A stretch of 64,000 nt of DNA from Sphaerulina vaccinii. Taxonomy: Eukaryota > Ascomycota > Dothideomycetes > Mycosphaerellales > Mycosphaerellaceae. The translations under genes and the position numbers were made by a program. Below are positions 55,527 to 64,000 of the stretch, in pieces. The stretch spans positions 1,736,001 through 1,800,000 of the forward strand of contig JAKUDP010000011.1 in NCBI GenBank assembly GCA_022570795.1, written 5' to 3'. A model generated the notes under the pieces. It was not told where the DNA came from. It saw nothing but the letters and a program-made list of their open reading frames with translations, and did no database searches. Every line of letters starts with the position of its first letter. Position 1 is the stretch's first letter.

Positions 55527-56908
55527 ATGGAAGACGGACCACGCAGATCAGGACGCGCGCGCAAGCAGATCAAGACGCTTGCCGAAGAGCAGGCTGAAGC
55601 TGCAGAGCTCGCTGCTGCCACTCTGCCAGCTCGAAAGAAGCCACGCAAAGCAAAGACCACTGTCAAGAACGAGACGAAGACCAGCGACGCGGAGAACAAT
55701 GTGAAGAGCGAGGCTGTCGACCAAGACGCAGATAACGAGCCGCTGTTCGAGGACGAGCACGCTGACTACGACACCCCTTCCGAGGTGGAGGAGCCACCGC
55801 CAAAGAAGCGCAAGACGGCTGCGAAGAAGTCTAAAGCAGCGAAGGATGGCAAGCAGCCGTACGGTGCGCCGCCTGTAGGCACGATGATCCCTTGGTAAGT
55901 CTTCTCTGACTTCTCAATGTGGCTGTGGCGCTGTGTTCTTTGCCCTGCGTGGTCACCTTAACAAACGCGAAACAGAGGCAACCTTATTGACACGATGCAA
56001 CTGCAGGGCTATGGGTCGCATGCGCAAGCAGCCAAAAGTCTGGGAGCTCAAGAAGAGCGGTCCCGCGAAGGCACCCAGCTTTCATGCAGCGGCAGCTGAG
56101 GATCGTGTTCGACAACGTCTGGAGTCCATCAAGCAGCTCGCTTCTGATGAGGAGGAGACACATCTGCAGTCGTACGTCCGGCCGCTCATTTCAGCGTCCA
56201 AACTCTGTACTGACAATGCTTACCACGCGCAGGGACGTCGACGGAGAAGACGAGAGATACTCTAAAGCTCGCGAGAAGGCATCGACACAGAAGCTGGTAG
56301 TCCTGGACCGCAGCCGCGACACCGAAGCTCACTGCCATGCTCACCATGAGGACTGTCCGATTGAGACACTGCACATCGTGGGCAGCACAGGAAATGTCTA
56401 TACAGTCCGCATCTCGCATATCATGACTTGCACCTGCCCAGTCGGAGTCTTCACCAGGAAGGGCAATGAGGGACTCTGTAAGCACATCATCTACGCTCTC
56501 CACACCGTGCTCCGCGTACCAGATCACCTGCAGTACCGCCAGAGCTTCCTGCACACCGAGCTGAAAGAGCTCTTCGACAACTCGCCCGCTCTGCCCTCTC
56601 AAGTCGCAGAAGAGAGCGAGATGGACGGCAACCGCAAGGCAATCGAAGGCGAGTGTGGAATCTGCGCCATGGACTTCGAGGAGGGCGAGAGCCTGGTCTG
56701 GTGCAAGGCTGCTTGTGGCAATAATCTTCACGCGGCTTGCTTCAAGCAGTGGGAGAAGCAGAAGGCACAGGTGACTTGTCCTTTCTGCCGAGCACACTGG
56801 CAGGATGATGCGAAGGGAAAGGGTAAGGCTACAATGGCTGAGGTGACTATGCCGATGGACACTGGAAGAGGAGGTTACTACAATGTTGGTGATCAGCTGG
56901 GCTATTGA
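55527..56908 (+). CDS. SWIM zinc finger + RING finger protein (putative E3 ubiquitin ligase)
   Basis: Three exons, join(55527..55894, 56007..56171, 56233..56908), with 112- and 61-bp introns, encode 402 aa. The N-terminal ~125 residues are basic/acidic low complexity with nuclear-localisation-like KKRKTAAKKSKAAK and open with GPRRSGRARKQIKTL. Exon 2 encodes GRMRKQPKVWELKKSG and a helical segment. The SWIM finger follows (Cys244, Cys246, Cys260, His262 in CTCPVG...GLCKH), then a RING finger (from Cys319: CGIC...WCKAACGNNLHAACF...CPFC, Cys360/Cys363). SWIM+RING proteins are found in fungi and in animal ZSWIM2-type ligases. The RING suggests E2 binding and substrate ubiquitylation, probably in the nucleus; substrates are unknown. 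The first intron acceptor is set by frame: the nearer AG at 55970 would not keep phase. Confidence 0.9.
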
Positions 56909-57729
56909 GAAGGCGAATCCAGTATGGCTGGCTTGGTCTGTCAGCGCATTGAGTGAGGAGACTTGGTGAGCTGAGCATGACCGCTGCAAGCACTGCCAGG
57001 AGTGTCGGACTGGAACGTTCTCTGCATCTAGCTGAGGAGCTGAGCTACGGAGAGTATCGTCACAGACGTGGTGCATAGACATGCGCAATGGGAGAACACA
57101 CGATCACTATTAAGTGAAAAGACAACAAATATGTATAGCACCATAAAAAACTTGTGATCCGCCATCGATCCCTACTGACATTTAGAACGTTTTCGTTATG
57201 CTCGACGATGGTGGTCGTGAAACTAGACGTGAGCCGCAGTTGGTGAACGGCCAGATACTTGGATATGACAGATTTCCCAAAAAGAGGTAATTCGACCTTT
57301 TCTCGATTGACATCGCAGCTTGGCTTCGATGGAATTCGAACTTCTCAGGCATTCCTTGAGTCCACGACGAAAGCAAGTCGTGTACACACGGGAGGGGTGA
57401 GATCATATTCCAGTCTGTTGTCGTCGTCCCATGAGTTTCGGGCAACCCTAAGAAACAGGACGCAGAAGAAGCTCCCTCTTCGACAATACAGCCGTCCGGG
57501 AGGCTCAATTACTTTCAAGGTGTGGAAGAGATGTTTGAGAAAGCTTCACAAGGGCTAGGATCATTGACATGTATTCTTCTGCTTCATTGGAAGACTCATG
57601 TTTCCGCTGCACCTAGCTAGATCAAGACTCCTGTGCTCGATCATCTCTCATAAACGCCCGACATTGTGCAATATGCACAAAATCATACAAGTTTTCCGCC
57701 CACAACATGCAACTCATTCATTCTCTTTA
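56909..57729. other. Intergenic between convergent genes
   Basis: 821 bp between the SWIM-RING gene and the acyl-CoA oxidase 3' end. Frames at 57182..57508 (minus) and 57259..57558 (plus) overlap on opposite strands and show no domain. No repeats. Confidence 0.45.
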
Positions 57730-59841
57730 CTACAACTTCGCCTTATCCTTCAGGATATTCGCATAAGTGCTATTCTCATCATTCCTGTACAGCACAGGGC
57801 TATCTGGGTATGGGTTCACAACCTTCTTGTTCAGTGGGTTGAGTACGCTGGCACGGTAGAACATATCCTCGTAGACCTTTCCATCGTATCGTCCGAGAGA
57901 GGAATTGAGCTGCCAGTCGGGGAAGTCCCATGAGTCCACGAGCTTGACGGCATGAGGTCTGATCTCCTCAAAGAGCTGGAGTAGAGCCTTTGTGCGAGCG
58001 AGACGGATTTGACCGACTGTGCAAGCTGATGATGTGAAGAATTCGCTGGACTCTGTGACTAGAGTGTTGAGTGCGTAGAGCTTGAAGAGCTTGTGCATGA
58101 GTCCGAGAGTTTCTGGGTCGAGTTCGTTGGTGGTGGCGTGGAGAGTTTCGTAGAAGTTCTTGACTACGAGATATTGTGAGTGGGCTTTGCTCAAGGCGTA
58201 GAAAGCGACAAGAAGACTGTTCCAGGACTTCTTCTCTTCGTCACGAGCCTTGAGGCATTCGAATGTGAAGTATGCGGATCTCCAAGCGAAAGCTGCGACG
58301 AGATCTTCGTCTTTTCCGAGGATGTCGAAAGCTGATCCTGTGTCTTGACGTTTGAGGTAGTGGGACATGATCTCTGTTGTGTCGTTGTTGGGCTCGTTGC
58401 CCTTCAAGACTGTGCGGGCGGACTTCAAGAGGTATCTTGCGACTTGTTGAGTCAACATGTAGTTGTCACCTTCCCAGGTGACGGTTGGGAGGTAGTCGGC
58501 GTACCAGCTACCAACGCCAGAGAAAGCAGAGTAGCCGTGTCCACCCATTGCTCTGCGGCAGACTTCGAGACCTTCGGCTGCGGTGGAGGAGCAGAGGGAC
58601 TTGAGACCACAAGATGTTCCGTGGAGATCTGCGAGGAGATCTGAGCCTGGTGTTGTCTCTTCTGGTCCAACTCCTCGCTTGCTGTTCTGGTCTGTAACCT
58701 TCTTTTGCATGTTCTTCTGGTTGGCTTCGTAGAGGGTCATCATGCCCTTGCCAGTGAAGTGAAGGGCGAAGGTGGCGGCGAGGAGAGGGAGGAGACGGGC
58801 TTGCACCATGGTGTAGTTGAGTGTTTGGTTCTCGCCCTTCTCCCATTGTGGTGCGTCACGATCTTGGAACTGGCGACGAACTGCGAGATAGCGGGTGGCG
58901 ATCGTGACACCACGAGCGAGGGTGCTTCCAGACTGGAGGACAATCGTGCTGCGGACCCAGGTGAGGGTTCCGTAGATGAGAGCTGGCGATGCTGGACGAA
59001 TGTACTTGCTCGTCTTTGGGTCGACGGCGGAGAATCGTGCCATCATGGAGTCGTGTGGCACCTTGACCTTGTTGAAGAGCAGGTAACCGTTGTCCATGGT
59101 ATTGTAGCCAACCTTTGGTCCGATATCACCAGCGTAGACGTTTGGTAGAAGCTGGTGAGTCTTCAAGTCTCTGATTGGAACGATGAACGGGTGTGGTCCG
59201 TATGGCTTGCCATTGATGATGAGCTGTGCCATGACACAAGCCATGTTGGCAGTTCGTCCGAGCGATCCAATCCACCACTTCGATGCAGTCAAGTGTGGCG
59301 AGTGGATGGTGAAGGTCTTGTCGTCCGCGTTCCACGTCGCAGTGGTCTCCAGTCCTCGCACGTTCGAGCCGTGGCCCAACTCTGTCTGTGCATAACATCC
59401 AATGTGTCTGTATTCCTCCGCAGGCTTCAAGTACTTCTTCTGCTGTTCTGGTGTGCCTTGACCTCTGATTGTGACCAAGTACATGCCCTCGTGGAGAGCA
59501 TATGGAAGTGGCTCACTGATCAGGTCATTGGCCACACGTCTGTCCAAGTCTGACCACTTCTGGTTCAAGGCAATTGTGGTCAGTCTCTTCGACCTGGCCA
59601 ACGCCTTCTCCCACTTGTCCACACGTCCATCAAAGTAGTCCTGGTCTTTGTTGAAGACAGGCTCTGACTGGAGGACGCTCAAGATCTTCTTCTTTCGTTC
59701 AATGGCTTCCTTGCCGTGCATGAACTCTGTGAGCTGCGCAACGTTGACTGGTGACTTCTTGCGCTCTTGAGCAAGAAGGTCGGAACCTTGAGGCTCAGAT
59801 GGCTTGAGGACCTTGACCCATTGAGGAATCTCAGCTGCCAT
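57730..59841 (-). CDS. Peroxisomal acyl-CoA oxidase
   Basis: Intronless, 703 aa from the ATG read at 59841 (MAAEIPQWVKVLKPSEP); an in-frame ATG at 59886 would add 15 non-conserved residues. The enzyme performs the first, FAD-dependent step of peroxisomal beta-oxidation, making trans-2-enoyl-CoA and H2O2. The FAD/acyl-CoA region has CYAQTELGHGSNVRGLETTA, then TASKWWIGSLGRTANMA. The WEGDN motif near residues 470-480 contains the catalytic Glu. RAMGGHGYSAFSGVGSWYAD is another family hallmark. The C-terminus ends AKL, a type 1 peroxisomal targeting signal. Length matches fungal Pox1/Aox proteins. A TATA element lies 67 bp upstream. Confidence 0.97.
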   Translation of the reverse strand: MAAEIPQWVKVLKPSEPQGSDLLAQERKKSPVNVAQLTEFMHGKEAIERKKKILSVLQSEPVFNKDQDYFDGRVDKWEKALARSKRLTTIALNQKWSDLDRRVANDLISEPLPYALHEGMYLVTIRGQGTPEQQKKYLKPAEEYRHIGCYAQTELGHGSNVRGLETTATWNADDKTFTIHSPHLTASKWWIGSLGRTANMACVMAQLIINGKPYGPHPFIVPIRDLKTHQLLPNVYAGDIGPKVGYNTMDNGYLLFNKVKVPHDSMMARFSAVDPKTSKYIRPASPALIYGTLTWVRSTIVLQSGSTLARGVTIATRYLAVRRQFQDRDAPQWEKGENQTLNYTMVQARLLPLLAATFALHFTGKGMMTLYEANQKNMQKKVTDQNSKRGVGPEETTPGSDLLADLHGTSCGLKSLCSSTAAEGLEVCRRAMGGHGYSAFSGVGSWYADYLPTVTWEGDNYMLTQQVARYLLKSARTVLKGNEPNNDTTEIMSHYLKRQDTGSAFDILGKDEDLVAAFAWRSAYFTFECLKARDEEKKSWNSLLVAFYALSKAHSQYLVVKNFYETLHATTNELDPETLGLMHKLFKLYALNTLVTESSEFFTSSACTVGQIRLARTKALLQLFEEIRPHAVKLVDSWDFPDWQLNSSLGRYDGKVYEDMFYRASVLNPLNKKVVNPYPDSPVLYRNDENSTYANILKDKAKL

Positions 59842-60949
59842 GATGATAGTATAGTAGAGGTATAGATAAGGACGATCGCTTGCCACGCGACCCAGATGAT
59901 GTGAAGGATATATAGACCTTCAGATGATGAGAAGAAGACCGAGCAACACCCAAGGCCCAAGGTAAAGAAGAGCTCGAAGCGATCTACACCTCGGCATCCT
60001 GAATATGGAGCACGTCACGCTGTATTAGCCACTCGGATCATGCCGCTAGCTGCTGATTGATTAGATCCAAGTGAATCGTCCGAGACCGGTGCTTCTTTTG
60101 GAGGCTCTGTTGGCTCGAACGATTCTTTTATCACATGAAAGTGCAGCCATCAGAGTTGGCGAGCTCAGATTCGCTTGTCCCGATGCTTGTCGGAATGTAG
60201 TCCGTTCGACAAGGGGAGAAGAAAACGACCAAGGGCAGCTCTCATCTGCCGACAACGACCATGACTACTCTGGAAGTCATGCCACTTCGACGATGATGAT
60301 TGAAATGGAACACACAGACTCTTCCTGTCGCTGGACCGGCAAGAAGATGGCGAAGAGGTCTACCGTGGACGGCTTGAGAAGATATATGCTGGTGTGCCTT
60401 GAGGACTTGAACCAAAACAGACATTGACCAGGCACAAAAGAGAAATGCTGCAGGGATCCTTGCTGTGGCGCATTGTTGCTTGGCGGTGAGTGAGCGAACT
60501 TCTCAACTCTCCGGCGTGTCTTTGTTTCGTTTCTGTTGGGACAAGAACTCAAGCTGAAAACGACTCCCATCAATTCAACCACAATGGCGGGTGCTCATCG
60601 GCCACGTCTTCCACCTGGCGGTAACAGCGGTATTGTAAGCCGTAAGTATACGCGCAAAGGTCTAGCACAGCGCCACACACGAAAGAAAAGGTACTTTTTG
60701 CATGGGAGGGGTCGTCATCCTGTACCAACGAGAAGATCAGCCTACGACTACGACTTCCTGTGGCCAGCAGATCTGCGTGAGCCATTTGCTGTATGGTAGC
60801 GCACCAGATGATCACGATCTTCGGCCCTACTATTATGCCCCTCTCACGCCTCTCATAACAACTTCTTCATCTATACCACTCACACCATCTTCGACTCATA
60901 TACCAGCACAGCGTCCCACAGCGAGCACATTCTTAGCAGAAGCGCAGCC
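59842..60949. other. Divergent promoter region, acyl-CoA oxidase / HeLo gene
   Basis: About 1.1 kb. An ATG at 60584 opens a short frame (MAGAHRPRLPPGG...) that meets a perfect donor GTAAGTAT at 60642; this could be a small upstream exon or a leader intron of the HeLo gene, but I could not place a matching acceptor. Other short frames are unremarkable. Confidence 0.4.
59909..59915 (-). promoter_or_regulatory. TATA box of the acyl-CoA oxidase gene
   Basis: Read on the minus strand the bases are CTATATA, about 67 bp upstream of the ATG at 59841. Position and sequence fit a TATA box; no transcription data. Confidence 0.5.
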
Positions 60950-62374
60950 ATGGCCGACAACAAGATCAACGCCGACCACGTCGAACAGCTGGAGAATCCT
61001 CAGAACGAAGCATATCTTACTGGAGCAATCGCACTTGCCAGTCTATTCAGCAGCTGCGTGGAAGCATTCGGCTTGATTCACCCTGCTCAGCAATGGAACA
61101 AGGCCGAGCAGCTATTGCTGACTCGTCTGGGGCTGCAACAAGCTCGGTTGCTGATATGGGGATCAGTGGTGGGCATTGCATCGCCGCCCGCGCAGGTAAC
61201 CACAAAAGCAGTGCCCAAGCACCCTAGCATGGCCTATCCCGACCTTGCAGAGCCGACCTTCTTCGACATACGCGATTCCAGACTAGATGAGCCTGGTCTA
61301 AGAACCATCATTGAGCAGACCCTCAGTGCCATTGTGGACCGCTCCGCCAGCAGCACGCGAGAAGAGATGATGGGCAAGTTTGGGCTGAAGCCTCCGAAGA
61401 GGTTTGGACCTACATTGGAGCAGGCTATGGACACGACAAGATTGGAAAGCTTCAGAGAAAAGTATGAGCTACTCAGGGAGGTCGCGGAGGATGTCGCGCA
61501 AATCAATACGCGGCGGAACAACTCGCTGGTCTTCACTTCCTGGCAGATAGCAGACATCAACAAGTTCCAGAACTTCATTGACCTGACACAAGAAAAGGTG
61601 GACTACTTGATTGGCCTGCTTGATGTGAAGGACAAAGTGGACAGAGCGATGCGTATGGATATCCGAATCTTTGGGTGGCATGTCATACCCGATCGCGCAA
61701 GGACAGCACAGGATATCTCGAAGCTGCGAATGTTGCAAGAGATCTGTAAAGAGAGCTATCCTGAATACTTGGTCGCAACACAGCAAGCGTTGGACAACAT
61801 CAGTCGCGAGACACGAGAGTTTGCCATGTCTTCAGCAGCGATCAATAAGGAACACGCCAAATTCCTTGGTGGTACAGAGGAGACGACAAATGGCAACGGA
61901 AATGGCCACCATGCCACTAAAGATAAGAAGCGTCCAGGCATCTTCAAACTCTTCAAATCATTCAACCACAAGAAGGAAGCGCAGCAAGAGACTCATCGCA
62001 AGAGCAATAGTGTTAGTGGTCCGACAACCACAGCAGACGACAACAGCCTCGAACCAGTTCGCTCCATGTCAGATGTCGGACCAGATCTCGCACGCGTGCG
62101 AAGCAAGTCCGTGGACGCAGGTACTGGAGCTATGATTGACGAGGAACTGCGGAACCGCCTCGCACAGATGACGACCCACACGAGCGAAGGCACGAATTAT
62201 GAGGCAGGACCTCCATACTCAGTTGAGACGTTCGGGAAGGCTGTTGATACACCACTTGCGAGTCCTACTGTGGTTTTGAGACCTGCAAAAGAGCCGGGCA
62301 CTATTGATCGTCATGATATGTATCGTGGGATTGCGAGAGTCGAGACGAGGGATTTGCATCAGGCGGATTATTGA
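60950..62374 (+). CDS. HeLo-domain protein (HET-S/LopB N-terminal type)
   Basis: Intronless, 474 aa. Residues ~15-230 match the HeLo or 'prion-inhibition and propagation' domain (PF14479): AIALASLFSSCVEAFGLIHP, QLLLTRLGLQQARLLIWGSVVGI, then amphipathic helices DTTRLESFREKYELLREVAE and FTSWQIADINKFQNFIDLTQ. In HET-S the HeLo domain is the membrane-disrupting effector of programmed cell death. The part after ~300 is disordered and Ser/Thr/Asn-rich with a basic patch (KDKKRPGIFKLFKSFNHKKE). The last 18 residues (DMYRGIARVETRDLHQADY region) are set apart and could be a short interaction or amyloid-type motif; this is inference. The gene lies about 28-43 kb from two damaged HET-domain loci. Confidence 0.9.
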   Translation: MADNKINADHVEQLENPQNEAYLTGAIALASLFSSCVEAFGLIHPAQQWNKAEQLLLTRLGLQQARLLIWGSVVGIASPPAQVTTKAVPKHPSMAYPDLAEPTFFDIRDSRLDEPGLRTIIEQTLSAIVDRSASSTREEMMGKFGLKPPKRFGPTLEQAMDTTRLESFREKYELLREVAEDVAQINTRRNNSLVFTSWQIADINKFQNFIDLTQEKVDYLIGLLDVKDKVDRAMRMDIRIFGWHVIPDRARTAQDISKLRMLQEICKESYPEYLVATQQALDNISRETREFAMSSAAINKEHAKFLGGTEETTNGNGNGHHATKDKKRPGIFKLFKSFNHKKEAQQETHRKSNSVSGPTTTADDNSLEPVRSMSDVGPDLARVRSKSVDAGTGAMIDEELRNRLAQMTTHTSEGTNYEAGPPYSVETFGKAVDTPLASPTVVLRPAKEPGTIDRHDMYRGIARVETRDLHQADY

Positions 62375-63030
62375 TGATTCTTGGGATTTGGGAAAAGCTT
62401 GGTGGTCTGCTGTTCATTCGCGATATACCCATTCATGTAGCTGGAGGTTGGTTTCATGTTGTTCATAGGCTGTGCAGCGCTTTGCACATAATATATTCTT
62501 GTTCGCTTTCAGGCCATCGAGGCATCTTATAGACGATATGTTCTTGGTCGCTTTCAGGCCATCGAGGCATCTTCCAGACGAGTACATTCATATTCACAAA
62601 AGACAACGAATGCAGAAGGCGAGATCCGCAGAGCCAGCCGTCTGAATGCAAGCCAGCGCGCTAGGCACTCTACATTGCCATCCGAGCAGGCGTCCGAGTC
62701 GATCTTCCCCTCTGACCCTGTGGTCAAAGTTCGAAGTGTTGAACACCTTTCCACAACACCTTGTACAATCCTTCCACAATACGCTCTTTCCACACGGGAT
62801 TGGGCAAGGTAGGCGCAGGGGAGGCGCTGCTGCCGCGACAGCTTATGACAACAACACACATTGCGAGCGGCTCGATCTGAACGGAGACAGACTCTGCAAT
62901 GAGCTTCCGAGCTTCACTTGACAACGACTTGCGAAAGAGATGCAAACTCGAAACAGCAAATAATGTTCTCTTCTCTTCTCTTCTCTCGCAGAACTCGGCC
63001 TCCTGCACATCAACCACCTTCGGACCAACT
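62375..63030. other. Intergenic: HeLo 3' flank and SET-gene promoter
   Basis: 656 bp. It contains a 45-bp direct repeat (62496-62585, listed separately) and a CTCTTCTCTTC pyrimidine-rich stretch near 62970 typical of a fungal leader just before the SET-gene start. Confidence 0.5.
62496..62585. repeat. 45-bp direct tandem repeat
   Basis: Two adjacent copies (62496-62540 and 62541-62585) share TTCTTG-TTCGC / TTCTTGGTCGC, then identical CTTTCAGGCCATCGAGGCAT, with a few substitutions at the 3' ends. It lies in the 3' flank of the HeLo gene. Confidence 0.85.
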
Positions 63031-64000
63031 ATGTCGATGCCCTACAAGATCGAGTCATCGCCGGGCAAAGGCGAAGGTGTCTTCGCGACCAAGGACTTGA
63101 CACGAGGCACACTAATCATGCGCGACAAAGAGACCATGAAAACCAGTACCGATAGAGACATCCTGCAAGCTTTTCGAGACCTCAATTCTGAAGACCAAAT
63201 GGCCTTCATGCAGCTCCACGAAGGTCGCGACAATTACGAACACAGGATAGAGCGCATTTATGCTGTAAGTTCGAGGGCGGCACCAGTTTCTCTTGATTGA
63301 CAAATCACTTTTAGGCGAACTGCTTTCGCGAACTCAATGGCGAGACAAGCTACATCTACTTGCTCTTCTCCAAAGTCAATCACTCATGTGTACCGAACGC
63401 CGAATTTTACGCCCGCGATGGAGACTCGTGTCTCGTAGCCCTGAAGCAAATTCCCAGCGGAAGTGAAGTCTTCATAAGCTACAGCCATGAGTTACTGGCA
63501 AAGACGCGCCAAGAACGAAGGGACTGGCTACATGGAGGATTCCACTTCCAGTGCTGCTGTGATTGCTGCATTGGAGATGCTCGCTCAGTGGCTCTCAGCG
63601 ATGCGAGACGAACGCTCCTCAGCATCGTATTGCCTTTCGCACAGGCAGAGCAAGTGAACAATACAGATGAAGTGGCCATGCGTTTACTTCAGGCAGCATA
63701 CAAGAACATGAGAGCCGGCGTGTTATCCCGCTGGCAATCCCGGCACGGCGAGCATTTTTACAGCGCCAAAAGCACGTTCTACTTTCTACTGGCAAGTTTG
63801 CTCGAAGTCGAAGGTATTTCCGGTCTATACCTAGACGGGTCGTACAGATTCGCAGGTCGTTTCTTGCTTCGGCAAATCACCACACGAGAGGACGGCATCG
63901 TACTCGTTGGTGCTGTGGAGAATTGCATAGCGTGGGTGTACAAAAGCCTCAGGATCGAACTCATGATGCATGATCATGATGCTGCGTTGTGCGAGAAGAA
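63031..64000 (+). CDS. SET-domain protein (partial, continues beyond window)
   Basis: Two exons seen, join(63031..63264, 63315..>64000), with a 50-bp GTAAGT...TTTAG intron in phase 0. The start MSMPYKIESSPGKGEGVFAT leads straight into the N-terminal SET motif (GKGEGVFATKDLTRGTLI). After the intron come the core motifs: LFSKVNHSCVPNAEFY (NHSCxPN, cofactor knot) and VFISYSHELL, then a Cys-rich post-SET-like FHFQCCCDCCIG. SET proteins of this fungal class methylate lysines on histones or other proteins, using S-adenosylmethionine; the target is unknown. The upstream in-frame ATG at 62899 would add 44 residues of leader-like sequence and is not preferred. At least 306 residues are visible before the window ends. 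Confidence 0.9.

Noticed and set aside
56186..57088. 300-codon minus-strand frame
   Set aside because: Antisense to the SWIM-RING exon 3; the plus strand has both zinc-finger signatures.

Overview
The window is nuclear DNA of a filamentous ascomycete. The gene repertoire (two HET-domain genes, a HeLo-domain gene, Mediator Med5, a fungal Ecl1-type protein, a GPI-anchored fasciclin protein) and the gene structure (short GT-AG introns, mostly 48-112 bp; balanced base composition; widely spaced single genes on both strands) suggest Dothideomycetes, possibly the Capnodiales/Mycosphaerellales. The genus is not determinable by eye. No rRNA, tRNA, CRISPR or intact transposon was recognised.

Layout. 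0-1 kb: 3'-truncated HpcH/HpaI aldolase gene (minus). 1-3 kb: gene-poor DNA with a diverged ~245-bp duplication. 3-9 kb: secreted bacterial-type solute-binding protein, Med5 and an SDR oxidoreductase (all plus). 9-17 kb: small uncertain ORFs, mitochondrial cytochrome c peroxidase (minus) and a large kelch/transmembrane protein (minus). 17.9-20.3 kb: broken HET-domain gene. 20.4-21.2 kb: diverged tandem repeat of about 235 bp. 21.3-25 kb: mitochondrial carrier (minus) and TAF13 (plus). 25.3-27.1 kb: array of about seven diverged 224-257 bp repeats. 27.3-28.6 kb: serine beta-lactamase-fold hydrolase. 31-33 kb: second HET-domain gene, apparently frameshifted. 33.4-34.8 kb: methionine aminopeptidase 2. 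35-42 kb: a 760-aa protein of unknown function, a two-domain fasciclin protein and a BAHD-like/trichothecene-acetyltransferase-family gene carrying an in-frame stop (all minus). 42-44.2 kb: a 664-aa basic, low-complexity protein. 44.2-48.3 kb: about 4 kb with no convincing gene. 48.3-57 kb: Ecl1-like protein, formate/nitrite transporter (minus), delta-aminolevulinate dehydratase and a SWIM+RING protein. 57.7-64 kb: peroxisomal acyl-CoA oxidase (minus), HeLo-domain protein, and a SET-domain protein running off the end.

Functional threads. Most intact genes are housekeeping: transcription (Med5, TAF13), haem synthesis and haem use (HemB, cytochrome c peroxidase), N-terminal Met removal (MetAP2), beta-oxidation (acyl-CoA oxidase with C-terminal AKL) and mitochondrial transport. 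A second thread is allorecognition or regulated cell death: two HET-domain loci that both look damaged and an intact HeLo-domain gene. They are scattered, so this is not an operon-like cluster. Three genes show inactivating lesions by eye (HET-1, HET-2, acyltransferase). Three gene-poor spots carry diverged tandem repeats with periods near 240 bp. Exon joins were inferred by hand from GT-AG signals, frame continuity and family motifs; none was tested against RNA data.
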